Positions 1 through 7,513 of a stretch of DNA of 30,172 bases are shown here, piece by piece; positions within the stretch are counted from its first letter, which is position 1; each line of letters begins with the position of its first letter. The DNA lies in contig JAJRRJ010000007.1 of assembly GCA_024279575.1 (NCBI GenBank), positions 1-30,172 of the forward strand, written 5' to 3'. This stretch comes from Alphaproteobacteria bacterium. Its GTDB lineage: Bacteria; Pseudomonadota; Alphaproteobacteria; Rhizobiales; Devosiaceae. Position numbers and translations under genes: made by a program. The notes under the pieces were generated by a model. The model had not been told where the DNA came from. It saw nothing but the letters and a program-made list of their open reading frames with translations, and searched no databases.

Positions 1-77
1 GAAATACGCACAATCGCTATACCGGCCGGTAGGTCGCCGCTTGCTAAAGCAACTATTGTGTCATTTGGGTTACCCAT
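1..77 (-). CDS. mnmE: MnmE (TrmE) tRNA modification GTPase, first 25 codons, cut by window edge
   Basis: The minus strand opens with MGNPNDTIVALASGDLPAG followed by IAIVRI, the typical N-terminus of MnmE, where a DTIVALAT-like stretch leads into a PxGIAIVRIS motif. MnmE is a GTPase that works with MnmG to modify the wobble uridine of certain tRNAs in the cytoplasm. Its ATG lies two bases after the rho stop, so it is very likely co-transcribed with rho. The rho-mnmE (then mnmG) order is common in alphaproteobacteria. Only the start of the N-terminal domain is visible, so nothing can be said about the G domain. Confidence 0.85.
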   Translation of the reverse strand, partial: MGNPNDTIVALASGDLPAGIAIVRI

Positions 78-79
78 AT

Positions 80-1345
80 CTATGTGTTCATTGAATCAAA
101 GAAGTCTCCATTAGTCTTTGTCTGACGCAATTTGTCCAATAAAAACTCCATTGCGTCTACAGTTCCCATTGGATTGAGAATTCTACGCAATACATACATC
201 TTTTTCAAAATTTCAGGATCAACAATCAATTCTTCTTTACGCGTACCTGACTTGGTAATGTCCATAGCGGGGAAAATACGGCGATCCGAGACTTTCCGAT
301 CAAGAATAAGTTCCGAGTTACCAGTACCCTTAAATTCCTCAAAAATCACTTCATCCATGCGGCTGCCAGTATCAATAAGAGCTGTCGCAATAATTGTCAG
401 CGAACCCCCTTCTTCAATATTCCGCGCAGCGCCAAAAAATCGTTTAGGTCTCTGAAGAGCGTTTGCATCGACTCCACCGGTTAAAACCTTACCGGAGGAG
501 GGAACAACAGTATTATAAGCCCGACCTAAACGTGTAATTGAATCAAGAAGGATAACTACGTCCCTACCATGTTCAACCAGACGTTTAGCTTTTTCTAAAA
601 CCATTTCGGTAACTTGAACGTGACGGGTCGCAGGCTCATCGAACGTTGAAGAAATCACTTCACCATTTACAGAACGCTGCATATCGGTAACTTCTTCAGG
701 TCGCTCATCAATAAGCAACACAATCAAGTAACATTCCGGATGATTAATAGCTACAGATTGGGCAATATTTTGTAAAAGAACAGTTTTCCCCGTACGAGGC
801 GGTGCAACAATAAGCGCACGCTGGCCCTTGCCCAGTGGAGCAACCAAATCAATAACACGCGCACTTTTATCTTTAATAGTTGGATCAGCTACTTCCATAA
901 TCAAACGTTCATCTGGATAAAGTGGCGTTAGATTATCAAAATTTACAGTGTGTTTTGCCTTTTCCGGTTCTTCAAAATTAATTTGGTTAACTTTCAAAAG
1001 TGCAAAATAACGCTCACCATCTTTTGGCGAACGAATTTGACCTTCAACTGTATCACCGGTTCTTAGTGAAAATTTGCGAATTTGAGATGGACTTACGTAA
1101 ATATCATCCGGACCAGGTAAATAATTGGCATCGGGAGATCTTAAAAAACCAAAACCATCAGAGAGAACTTCAACAACCCCTTCACCAATAATATCAATAT
1201 CTTTGTCCGCATGAATTTTAAGAATTGCAAACATAAGTTCTTGTTTACGTAAAGTAGATGCATTTTCAACATCAATACTATCAGCAAATGAAAGTAACTG
1301 AGCAGGACTTTTTTCTTTTAATTCGCGTAGCTTAAGAGTCTTCAT
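80..1345 (-). CDS. rho: Transcription termination factor Rho
   Basis: Rho is a hexameric RNA-dependent ATPase/helicase that binds nascent transcripts and ends transcription. The 421-residue length is standard. An N-terminal Rho domain (about residues 1-45) is followed by a cold-shock-like RNA-binding domain with GFGFLR at 64-69. The ATPase core shows Walker A APPRTGKT (181-188), the catalytic-glutamate region DERPEEV near 214 and Walker B VVILLDS (264-270). The Q-loop/R-loop region with GGVDANALQRPKRFFGAARN follows near 291. The protein is intact and closely followed by mnmE. Its promoter should lie in the AT-rich region upstream, which may also be the replication origin. It begins with ATG and has no obvious rival start. 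Confidence 0.98.
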   Translation of the reverse strand: MKTLKLRELKEKSPAQLLSFADSIDVENASTLRKQELMFAILKIHADKDIDIIGEGVVEVLSDGFGFLRSPDANYLPGPDDIYVSPSQIRKFSLRTGDTVEGQIRSPKDGERYFALLKVNQINFEEPEKAKHTVNFDNLTPLYPDERLIMEVADPTIKDKSARVIDLVAPLGKGQRALIVAPPRTGKTVLLQNIAQSVAINHPECYLIVLLIDERPEEVTDMQRSVNGEVISSTFDEPATRHVQVTEMVLEKAKRLVEHGRDVVILLDSITRLGRAYNTVVPSSGKVLTGGVDANALQRPKRFFGAARNIEEGGSLTIIATALIDTGSRMDEVIFEEFKGTGNSELILDRKVSDRRIFPAMDITKSGTRKEELIVDPEILKKMYVLRRILNPMGTVDAMEFLLDKLRQTKTNGDFFDSMNT

Positions 1346-1584
1346 AAACCAACAATATCCTTTGTCAGATGGAAATAAATTAATAATTGAAAGCGATCGA
1401 AGCGATCATCAGGAAGGAAGTTTTGATTAAACGTATTTCAAGAATTTTGCAAGTCATTGAACTGAAGGGTTTTGTTTCAAATATCATATTGGATATTCGA
1501 ACTCGTACCAGACAATAAGACTCTTAAAGTTTGAATCATTATTATTATAACAGTGAAATGTGGTAATTAAATTTATCTCAAAGT

Positions 1585-1879
1585 TTATCAACATTAGTTG
1601 AAAATCAAAATTGCTCCAAATTAAGAAACCAGAAAAATTTTGCACATAAAAAATACTGCGGAAAAAAACAATCCTTAACAAAAGGTTAACAGAAAAAAAT
1701 TACCTGAAACTTAAAACCTAAAGTGTGGAAAACTATCCGATTTAGGTAATAAAATTTGTATAAAATCCCCCCAAATCACAAACAAAAAAATATTAATCAC
1801 AGGTTCAAACAAAAGAACAAAAATTCAATCAACGATGACAAAATTCACTAACCAACGAATTGCTTCAACTTTTTCCACA
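1585..1879. promoter_or_regulatory. Cluster of five DnaA-box-like nonamers
   Basis: Relative to TTATNCACA, each has one mismatch: TTATCAACA at 1585-1593 (plus), TTTTGCACA at 1638-1646 (plus), TTTTCCACA at 1724-1732 (minus), TTATACAAA at 1755-1763 (minus) and TTTTCCACA at 1871-1879 (plus). The exact repetition of TTTTCCACA in opposite orientations is the best sign that they are more than chance in AT-rich DNA. No perfect box is present, so the individual calls are weak. Confidence 0.45.
1675..1689. promoter_or_regulatory. Perfect CtrA-type site TTAA-N7-TTAA
   Basis: The sequence TTAACAAAAGGTTAA has two TTAA half-sites separated by exactly seven bases, the consensus for the alphaproteobacterial cell-cycle regulator CtrA. 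Near-matches with one base changed lie at 1427-1441 and 1567-1581 (both TTAA-N7-TCAA) and 1793-1807 (TTAA-N7-TTCA). In Caulobacter, CtrA binding to several such sites represses initiation at the origin. Here the site lies at the centre of the AT-rich gap among the DnaA-box-like sequences. Confidence 0.5.
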
Positions 1880-1974
1880 CACTCTAATCCAATGCCTGTA
1901 TAAGTTTCTATCTTCACCACCAGATACCTAACCGGCGCACTTTTAATGCGCCAGATAATTGGCAAACCGGTTGA

Positions 1975-2823
1975 ATGAATAACATAACAAAAACTGCAGC
2001 TGGTATTGGGCACCCTATTGCCCACTCAAAATCCCCAATAATTCACAATTATTGGATTAAATTGGCAAATCTAAACGCAAACTATGTTGCCCTGGATGTG
2101 GGTGACAACGAAATTACAGATTTTCTGGCGCAATTGAGAGCGAAAAAGTACATTGGGGCAAATGTTACATTGCCCCACAAGCAACACTTATACACCCATT
2201 GTGATCAAATCACGCCAACAGCCAAAACCATTGGCGCAGTTAATACCTTGTATTTTCAAGGTAACCTGCTGATTGGAGACAATACTGATGCCTACGGATT
2301 TTGAGCAAATCTGGATCAGATTTCACCCCGTTGGGATCGTTCATTAAAAAGAGTGATTATACTCGGCGCAGGTGGCGCAGCACGTGCAGTTTTGCATGCG
2401 CTTCTAGCACGAAAAGCCCAGGAAATAATTGTCCTGAACAGAACGCCTTCCAATGCTCAAACTCTAGTAAACTGGTTTTCAGAAAAGACCGCACAAACAA
2501 ACCTGATTGCAGACAATATTTCTCAGTTCGCTCACTATGCACCCCAAACCGATTTTCTGGTCAATACAAGTTCCGTTGGATTGAATAATACCAAATTCGA
2601 CAATCTCAAGCTTGCCGCATTACCTGCGCACGCATTGGTTCATGATATTGTATATACTCCACTAATCACCCCATTGCTGGCAGATGCCAAAACAATGGGA
2701 TTACAGGTGGCAGATGGGTTGGGCATGCTCTTGCATCAGGCAGCACCTGGGTTTGAAAAATGGTTTGCAAACAAACCGGTAGTCGATAGTACCTTACGTC
2801 AATTGGTACTTAAGTCTCTTTGA
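1975..2823 (+). pseudogene. aroE: Shikimate dehydrogenase, interrupted by an in-frame TGA at codon 110
   Basis: AroE reduces 3-dehydroshikimate to shikimate with NADPH in aromatic amino-acid synthesis. Both halves lie in one frame: residues 1-109 carry SKSP, the catalytic-lysine motif NVTLPHK and DNTDAYGF. After the TGA at 2302-2304 the frame continues through the NADP-binding ILGAGGAARAV and ends with DGLGMLLHQAAPGF, typical of the AroE C-terminus. Without the stop the protein would be 282 residues, a normal length. The lesion is a single base substitution, not an indel. A GTG at 2353 could restart translation, but only for the cofactor domain. TGA is used as a normal stop elsewhere in the window, so recoding as Trp is unlikely. 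The gene is either a recent pseudogene or contains a base-call error. coaE follows after 15 bases. Confidence 0.85.
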
Positions 2824-2838
2824 ACAGGGGAAAATTGA

Positions 2839-3486
2839 ATGCTCCAAACCACCCCACAAAACTCAACTCGTTCTTCAATATTCTTACTTGGATTAACCGG
2901 CTCCATCGCTACCGGAAAATCCACAGTACTCAATATGTTCAAAGAACTTGGCTACTTAACCTTTTCAGCAGATGACGTCGTTCACGCTCTTTATAAGTCA
3001 GAGGCAGTCGAGACAGTAAAAAAAATATTTCCTGCTTCAATTATAAAAAACCAGGTTGATCGCGATCACCTTGCATCAATTGTGATCAACCATCCGGAAA
3101 AAATAACGACCCTTGAGGCAGCAATTCACCCCCTGGTCCACAAAAAATATGAGGAATTTCTTCAAGAAGCTAAAAACAATAATGAGCGCTTGCTGATTAT
3201 TGACATTCCACTTTTGTTTGAAACTAAAAATACCTATGACCTTGATGCGGTGGCAGTTACGTTTTGCGATGAAAAAGAGCAGTACAAAAGGGCAATGGCC
3301 CGGCTTGGCATGAGCGAAGAAAAATTTGCAACAATTGTTGCACGACAACTTCCCCAAATAGAAAAGCGCCGCCTTGCAGACTTTGAAATAGACACAAATG
3401 TCAGCCTGGCGCGTACCAGAGAACAGGTTGTGGAAATAGCGCACAAATGCATTACAAATAGGGGTAGAGCAGATACCGTTGCTTAA
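2839..3486 (+). CDS. coaE: Dephospho-CoA kinase
   Basis: CoaE phosphorylates dephospho-CoA on the ribose 3'-hydroxyl, the last step of coenzyme A synthesis. The 215-residue protein opens with a short polar extension, then a P-loop GLTGSIATGKST (residues 18-29). The DDVVH-like substrate region and the IDIPLLFE motif typical of the family follow. An AGGGGA ribosome-binding sequence sits just upstream of the ATG. It is the second gene of the aroE-coaE-dnaQ run, an order conserved in many alphaproteobacteria. coaA, which starts the same pathway, is also in this window. Confidence 0.96.
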   Translation: MLQTTPQNSTRSSIFLLGLTGSIATGKSTVLNMFKELGYLTFSADDVVHALYKSEAVETVKKIFPASIIKNQVDRDHLASIVINHPEKITTLEAAIHPLVHKKYEEFLQEAKNNNERLLIIDIPLLFETKNTYDLDAVAVTFCDEKEQYKRAMARLGMSEEKFATIVARQLPQIEKRRLADFEIDTNVSLARTREQVVEIAHKCITNRGRADTVA

Positions 3487-3557
3487 CGCATGAATTGGAT
3501 TTGCATCAGGCACCGTGCCCCATTCAAATAAAATGCAAAAACAAACCTGGAAAAAAA

Positions 3558-4259
3558 ATGACCCGTGAAATCGTACTGGATACCGAAACCACCGGCCTTT
3601 CCCCCAACGAGGGCGACCGTGTTGTTGAAATCGGTTGTCTTGAACTGATAAACCACATTCCAACAGGTATAACTTATCATACCTATCTCAACCCACAACG
3701 CGATATGCCTGAAGGTGCGTTTCGAGTTCATGGCTTGAGCGAAAAATTTCTTTCGGACAAACCCCTGTTTGCAGAAATTCAAAAAGAGTTCCTGATTTTT
3801 CTCCAATCCTCTACGCTGGTCATCCATAATGCATCTTTTGATATGGGTTTTTTGAATGCAGAATTAACGGCGATAAACGCACCTGTCTTGAAAAACCCGA
3901 TAATTGATACAGTTCAGATGGCCCGCCAAAAACATCCAGGTGCGCGTGTTGGCCTTGATGCTTTATGCAAACAATATGGCATCGATAACTCCCGAAGAAC
4001 TTTACACGGTGCACTTCTGGATAGTGAAATACTCGCTGAAGTTTATCTTGAGCTCTTGGGGGGGCGACAATCCGCATTGAATTTAACAAATCTGGCTGAA
4101 GAACCAAAATCTGAGGGCCAAATCATGCCAATCAGTGAAACCAGGCAGAGACCCCTACCGCTGATCCTTGATCTAAGTAAATCTGATCAACAGGCCCATA
4201 ATGAACTTTTAGATAGCCTGGGCAAAGAGCCGCTCTGGAAAAAATATTCCCAAAATTAG
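3558..4259 (+). CDS. dnaQ: DNA polymerase III epsilon subunit (3'-5' proofreading exonuclease)
   Basis: DnaQ is the proofreading exonuclease of the replicative polymerase. The 233-residue protein starts at the ATG giving MTREIVLDTETTG, where the Asp and Glu of motif I lie at residues 8 and 10. Motif II appears as HNASFDMGFL and motif III as HGALLDSEILAEVYL, so this is a DEDDh-type enzyme. A longer frame from a TTG at 3495 exists but adds residues not seen in the family, and GGA plus an A-run precedes the ATG. The C-terminal tail (after about 185) is less conserved and ends with a short helix-like segment that may bind the polymerase alpha subunit. It ends before a strong terminator. Confidence 0.95.
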   Translation: MTREIVLDTETTGLSPNEGDRVVEIGCLELINHIPTGITYHTYLNPQRDMPEGAFRVHGLSEKFLSDKPLFAEIQKEFLIFLQSSTLVIHNASFDMGFLNAELTAINAPVLKNPIIDTVQMARQKHPGARVGLDALCKQYGIDNSRRTLHGALLDSEILAEVYLELLGGRQSALNLTNLAEEPKSEGQIMPISETRQRPLPLILDLSKSDQQAHNELLDSLGKEPLWKKYSQN

Positions 4260-4271
4260 TGTCTCCAAAAC

Positions 4272-4306
4272 AAAAAAAGAGGCCCGGAAAACCCCCGGGC
4301 CTCTTT
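4272..4306. terminator. Bidirectional rho-independent terminator between dnaQ and secB
   Basis: A perfect 12-bp stem (AAAGAGGCCCGG at 4276-4287 with CCGGGCCTCTTT at 4295-4306) encloses a 7-base loop. Seven A residues at 4272-4278 become a U-run for transcripts arriving from secB on the minus strand. The plus-strand side ends in only three T residues, so it is stronger for secB than for dnaQ. The two genes converge on it. Confidence 0.9.
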
Positions 4307-4326
4307 AACTGAATTAATCTGGCAGA

Positions 4327-4938
4327 TTAGTTGACGGTTTTACCGGATTTGGTTTTGCGTGAACGACGCGGTTTTTCCTTATCGGACTCTGACTTTTTAT
4401 CTGTATCCTTAGCTGAGGAATTACCTGCAGCGGTATTATCAGGGTCTGCCTGCTTGGCAGCTTCAGCCATACGAGACAGATTTTGCCGATAAATACCAGC
4501 AAAATCAACGGGCTCCATCAACAGGGGCGGAAATCCTCCCGCTTGAGTAACGTTGGCCAGAACTTGTCGAGCAAATGGGAAAATCAAACGCGGGCACTCA
4601 ATCATCAATGCGGGTGCCATTTGATTTTCAGGAACATTTACAATTTTGAAAAGACCACCATAAATCAGCTCAACATTGAACAATACAGAATTTTCGCGCT
4701 CTGCCTTGGCAGTTAAAGTTAGTTCTACGGCATAAACTTCATCTGTCTGCTTTTTGACCGCTACATTTATTCCCACATTAATAGCGGGAGCGGCAGCCGC
4801 CCCCATTATGGAAGCTGGTGCGTCCGGGTTTTCAAAGCTCAGATCGCGAACATATTGCCCAACGATGCTAAGCGAGGGAAGCGATGCCGGATCCTGATTT
4901 TGCGCCCCCACCGGGGTATTTGTAGTGTCGTCAGCCAT
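4327..4938 (-). CDS. secB: Protein-export chaperone SecB with a long charged C-terminal tail
   Basis: SecB is a cytoplasmic tetrameric chaperone that keeps preproteins unfolded and passes them to SecA. The core (about residues 20-155) carries YVRDLSFENP, the NVELIYGGLF segment and the CPRLIFPFARQ...GGFPPLLMEPVDF block, all diagnostic. The start is taken at ATG 4938 (MADDTTNT); a TTG five codons upstream is in frame but less likely. At 203 residues it is about 40 longer than usual. The excess is a tail rich in Asp, Lys, Ser and Arg, ending in RRSRKTKSGKTVN. The tail is mixed-charge and probably disordered. SecB converges on dnaQ, as in other alphaproteobacteria. Confidence 0.95.
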   Translation of the reverse strand: MADDTTNTPVGAQNQDPASLPSLSIVGQYVRDLSFENPDAPASIMGAAAAPAINVGINVAVKKQTDEVYAVELTLTAKAERENSVLFNVELIYGGLFKIVNVPENQMAPALMIECPRLIFPFARQVLANVTQAGGFPPLLMEPVDFAGIYRQNLSRMAEAAKQADPDNTAAGNSSAKDTDKKSESDKEKPRRSRKTKSGKTVN

Positions 4939-5033
4939 GGTAAAAATATCCAATCAAATAGTTAAAAAAACTGAAGACTTGGCTAGCACCTTTGTGCGTT
5001 TCTCACAAGCACCAGTCATCAGGCAAAATAAAT

Positions 5034-5492
5034 CTAGCGCCAGTCCCTGTCATTCAGATCAACAATATCAGGATCCCCGCTTTGCTGAGGCTTATTTGAG
5101 TTCGAAGAATATCCGTTATCAGAATTAAACCCGGTGGCGATATTAACCCGTTTCTTCAATGCTGAATAGATTACTCCCCTAATCCCGGGCACTAATAGTG
5201 AAAAACCCAAAAGATCAGTAAAATAGCCAGGCGTTAGTAATAAAGCTCCCGCAATTGCCAACATGACGCCATCAACCAACTGGCGTGCGGGCAATGCGCC
5301 TGCACCCATAAGTGCCTGAATCTCGTTGATCAACGAAACCCCCTGAAAGCGGATAATAAAAGAACCCAATAGTGCGGTCACCACAACACCGGCAAGAGTT
5401 GGAAAAAGGCCAATAGCCTGCCCGATAATAATGAAAATTCCAATTTCAATAATCGGCACAATTAAAAATGTCAGAAAAAGTAGGCGGCCCAT
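5034..5492 (-). CDS. fxsA: FxsA-family inner-membrane protein
   Basis: FxsA is a small membrane protein first known in E. coli for suppressing phage T7 F-exclusion when overproduced; its normal function is unclear. The 152-residue protein shows membrane segments at about 3-28 and 30-48, a loop with the family block near 60-75, and a further segment containing LLLTPGYFTDLLG. The tail is polar and ends with DPDIVDLNDRDWR. AAAGGA precedes the ATG. It lies head-to-head with the Tim44-like gene and upstream of secB, the usual Rhizobiales arrangement. Confidence 0.9.
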   Translation of the reverse strand: MGRLLFLTFLIVPIIEIGIFIIIGQAIGLFPTLAGVVVTALLGSFIIRFQGVSLINEIQALMGAGALPARQLVDGVMLAIAGALLLTPGYFTDLLGFSLLVPGIRGVIYSALKKRVNIATGFNSDNGYSSNSNKPQQSGDPDIVDLNDRDWR

Positions 5493-5660
5493 CGTGATAG
5501 TCCTTTATTATCAACTCACCAAACAACGAACAAAGATACAAAATTGATCCGGTGTGAACTGGTGTTTATTCCATCTTTGACTATATATAGGACTTGAAGT
5601 TGCCTTATGCGACCGTTAGCACCGTCCACAGTCGTTTTTTTGTAAAAAAGCAGAACCTTT

Positions 5661-6401
5661 ATGTCTGAATTTCTAGATTTCCCCACCCTTGTTGTCATTG
5701 GTATTGCCATATTTGTTTTGCTGCGCTTGCGTTCAGTATTGGGCACGCGGACCGGTTTTGAAAAAACCCGGCAGGATCGCGAAACTCAAAAACAAAATCA
5801 ACGCAAAACAACCAACCCTCAAAAATCCAGTGAAGATGTGGTTGTTCCCCTGCATCCCGATCTGGCCGAAAATCCGGCAATGGAAGAAGCTGCCCGTAAT
5901 GCGCGCAAATTTGATGCCGAAATGGATCGCCTGGTCCCCGACAACCCCGAATTGCGTCAGACTTTGCTGGATATTTCCAATGTTGATGAGAATTTTACTC
6001 CAAAAAGCTTTTTGGATGGTGCAGGTTCAGCCTATGAAATGATTGTTACAGCCTTTGCAGCCGGTGACAAACCCACTCTGAAAAACCTTCTGGATAAAGA
6101 GGTGTTTGAAGGGTTTGAAGCAGCAATTGATGCCCGTGAAAAACTTGGTCACCGGGTTGATTTTACTTTTGTCGGATTGCCAAATATCTCATATGTTCAA
6201 GCTGAATTGGATAAAAAAACCGCTTCCCTCACTTTGCGCTTTGATGCCGAAGTTGTGTCAGCCACCAAGGACAGCGATGACAATCTGATTGAGGGGCATG
6301 AGGAGCAGGTGGTTAATCTTGCCGATGAATGGACCTTTGCCCGTAATCCCCGTTCACGTGATCCAAATTGGAAACTGGTCGCCACCGACCAGATTTCATA
6401 A
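5661..6401 (+). CDS. Tim44-like domain protein (TimA type), membrane-anchored
   Basis: The 246-residue protein starts with a single membrane segment (about residues 7-22, FPTLVVIGIAIFVLLRLR) and a basic, Gln-rich linker. A Tim44/MRPL45-like domain follows (about 95-240), with FLDGAGSAYEMIVTAFAAGD, then LDKEVFEGFEAAI and a closing ...DEWTFARNPRSRDPNWKLVAT that matches the family. Mitochondrial Tim44 tethers mtHsp70 to the import channel. Bacterial relatives are inner-membrane proteins of uncertain role. Context is the conserved block secB, fxsA, tim44-like, (mltA), smr, xre. The lytic transglycosylase gene mltA that normally follows is missing, leaving only 48 bases before the next gene. Confidence 0.88.
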   Translation: MSEFLDFPTLVVIGIAIFVLLRLRSVLGTRTGFEKTRQDRETQKQNQRKTTNPQKSSEDVVVPLHPDLAENPAMEEAARNARKFDAEMDRLVPDNPELRQTLLDISNVDENFTPKSFLDGAGSAYEMIVTAFAAGDKPTLKNLLDKEVFEGFEAAIDAREKLGHRVDFTFVGLPNISYVQAELDKKTASLTLRFDAEVVSATKDSDDNLIEGHEEQVVNLADEWTFARNPRSRDPNWKLVATDQIS

Positions 6402-6449
6402 TGCGCTGGCACGTCCACCCAGTTGCCCTTTAGGTGAGGTGCGCGTGCC

Positions 6450-7085
6450 ATGGGGTCCTCCAAGACAAAAAATTCTCGTTTTCAATCCAGAACCATGCCG
6501 GATTGGCATTTGTGGAATGAAGTTACCCGCTCCATAAGCCCCCTGAGCCATCAACAACATTCAAAACGCAAACCACAAATTACAGCAAAGCCCCTTTCTT
6601 CAGCCGAACAATCCCAGTTGAGGCATCTTGCGGCACAAACCAATCGCAAAACCAAATCACAAATTCCCCCTGCCTGGACCAAAAAAAACGACGACTTTAC
6701 CCCAAACCCTTTTTACGCATCTCAACATACCCACCTACCCAATATGGAACCACGGATACATCGACGGGTTCGACGCGGCCAGGTGCTTATTGATGCCACT
6801 ATCGATTTGCATGGAATGCATCAGCGTGACGCGCGCGTCGCATTGCATAGATTTGTCGCGACAAGACAGACCCTTGGCGACCGCACGTTATTGATAATTA
6901 CAGGTAAGGGCTTGAAAAAAACAGGTTTTGGTCAGATCGAACAACGTGGTGTTTTGCGCCATATGCTACCTGTTTGGCTTAAGGAGCCTCAACTTGCTCC
7001 CCTGATTGCCGGTTTTGAAACCTCTGCCCGTCACCATGGGGGCGAAGGCGCCTATTATGTGCGCCTGAAGCGAGCCAGACAATGA
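6450..7085 (+). CDS. Smr-domain protein
   Basis: The C-terminal half (about residues 113-210) is a Smr domain: IDLHGM at 118-123 (the LDLHG motif), a TGKGLKKTG loop and a GGEGAYYVRLKR end. Smr domains bind nucleic acids and many act as endonucleases; stand-alone alphaproteobacterial versions are uncharacterised. The N-terminal 110 residues are polar and probably disordered. A start at MPDWHLWNEVTRSI (6495) would match relatives more closely. The ATG at 6450 is kept because AGGTGAGG lies about ten bases upstream. Its TGA overlaps the next ATG by four bases, so translation with the XRE gene is probably coupled. Confidence 0.9.
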   Translation: MGSSKTKNSRFQSRTMPDWHLWNEVTRSISPLSHQQHSKRKPQITAKPLSSAEQSQLRHLAAQTNRKTKSQIPPAWTKKNDDFTPNPFYASQHTHLPNMEPRIHRRVRRGQVLIDATIDLHGMHQRDARVALHRFVATRQTLGDRTLLIITGKGLKKTGFGQIEQRGVLRHMLPVWLKEPQLAPLIAGFETSARHHGGEGAYYVRLKRARQ

Positions 7086-7450
7086 CCCCATTAGGTGCAA
7101 AATTGCGTAGTTTGCGTGCTGAACGCGGCACAACCCTGAAAGACATGGCACAGGCACTCAGCATTTCCAGCGCCTACCTGTCAGCCCTTGAACACGGTAG
7201 ACGCGGCAAACCTACATGGTATTTGCTTCATCGTATGATCGCCTATTTCAATATCATTTGGGATGAGGCGGAAGAATTGCAACGCCTTGCAGAAATTTCC
7301 GACCCAAAAATTTCTATAGACACGGCAGGAATGGCGCCCCAGGCCACCGAACTGACCAACCGGTTGGCGCAAAATATCTCGCAACTGTCCCACGATGATC
7401 TGGTGGACATAAAAAACCTGATTGTTCAGAGGGCCGGGCGTTCGGATTAG
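7082..7450 (+). CDS. XRE-family helix-turn-helix regulator
   Basis: The 122-residue protein carries an N-terminal Cro/CI-type helix-turn-helix at about residues 5-62 (LRSLRAERGTTLKDMAQAL, then SSAYLSALEHGRRGKP). A C-terminal helical region ends in QLSHDDLVDIKNLIVQRAG. It overlaps smr by ATGA, a pairing conserved in Rhizobiales. The target genes are not known. The conserved linkage to smr suggests it acts on that locus or with that protein, but nothing in the sequence proves this. It ends 63 bases before the convergent hslU stop, and I see no strong hairpin in that gap. Confidence 0.88.
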   Translation: MTPLGAKLRSLRAERGTTLKDMAQALSISSAYLSALEHGRRGKPTWYLLHRMIAYFNIIWDEAEELQRLAEISDPKISIDTAGMAPQATELTNRLAQNISQLSHDDLVDIKNLIVQRAGRSD

Positions 7451-7513
7451 TACTTCCGGTGCAAAAACTTTCTTAGACAAAGTAAAAAATCAAAACGCAC
7501 CTGGGTCATAATC

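Larger units (their letters stand above)
1346..1974. other. AT-rich gene-free region, candidate chromosomal replication origin (oriC)
   Basis: These 629 bases lie between divergent rho and aroE and carry no convincing gene. Hand counting gives about 27% GC over 1501-1800, far below the flanks. I see five sequences each one mismatch from the DnaA box TTATNCACA, at 1585-1593, 1638-1646, 1724-1732, 1755-1763 and 1871-1879. There is one perfect TTAA-N7-TTAA (CtrA-type) site at 1675-1689 and three near-matches. GANTC sites for CcrM methylation lie at 1519-1523 and 1533-1537. In Caulobacter and Rhizobiales the origin is known to lie beside hemE, between the rho/mnmE side and the maf/aroE/coaE/dnaQ side. 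This gap holds that position, although hemE and maf are missing. The origin role is inference; rho and aroE promoters must also lie here. Confidence 0.6.

Noticed and set aside
1825..2025. A 66-codon minus-strand open frame across the candidate origin and aroE start
   Set aside because: Its start overlaps the 5' end of aroE, no family is recognisable, and no ribosome-binding site is apparent. It is most likely chance.
1975..2823. UGA recoded as tryptophan to explain the aroE stop
   Set aside because: TGA ends hisA, hisF, rdgB and others at sensible places, so the standard bacterial code applies.
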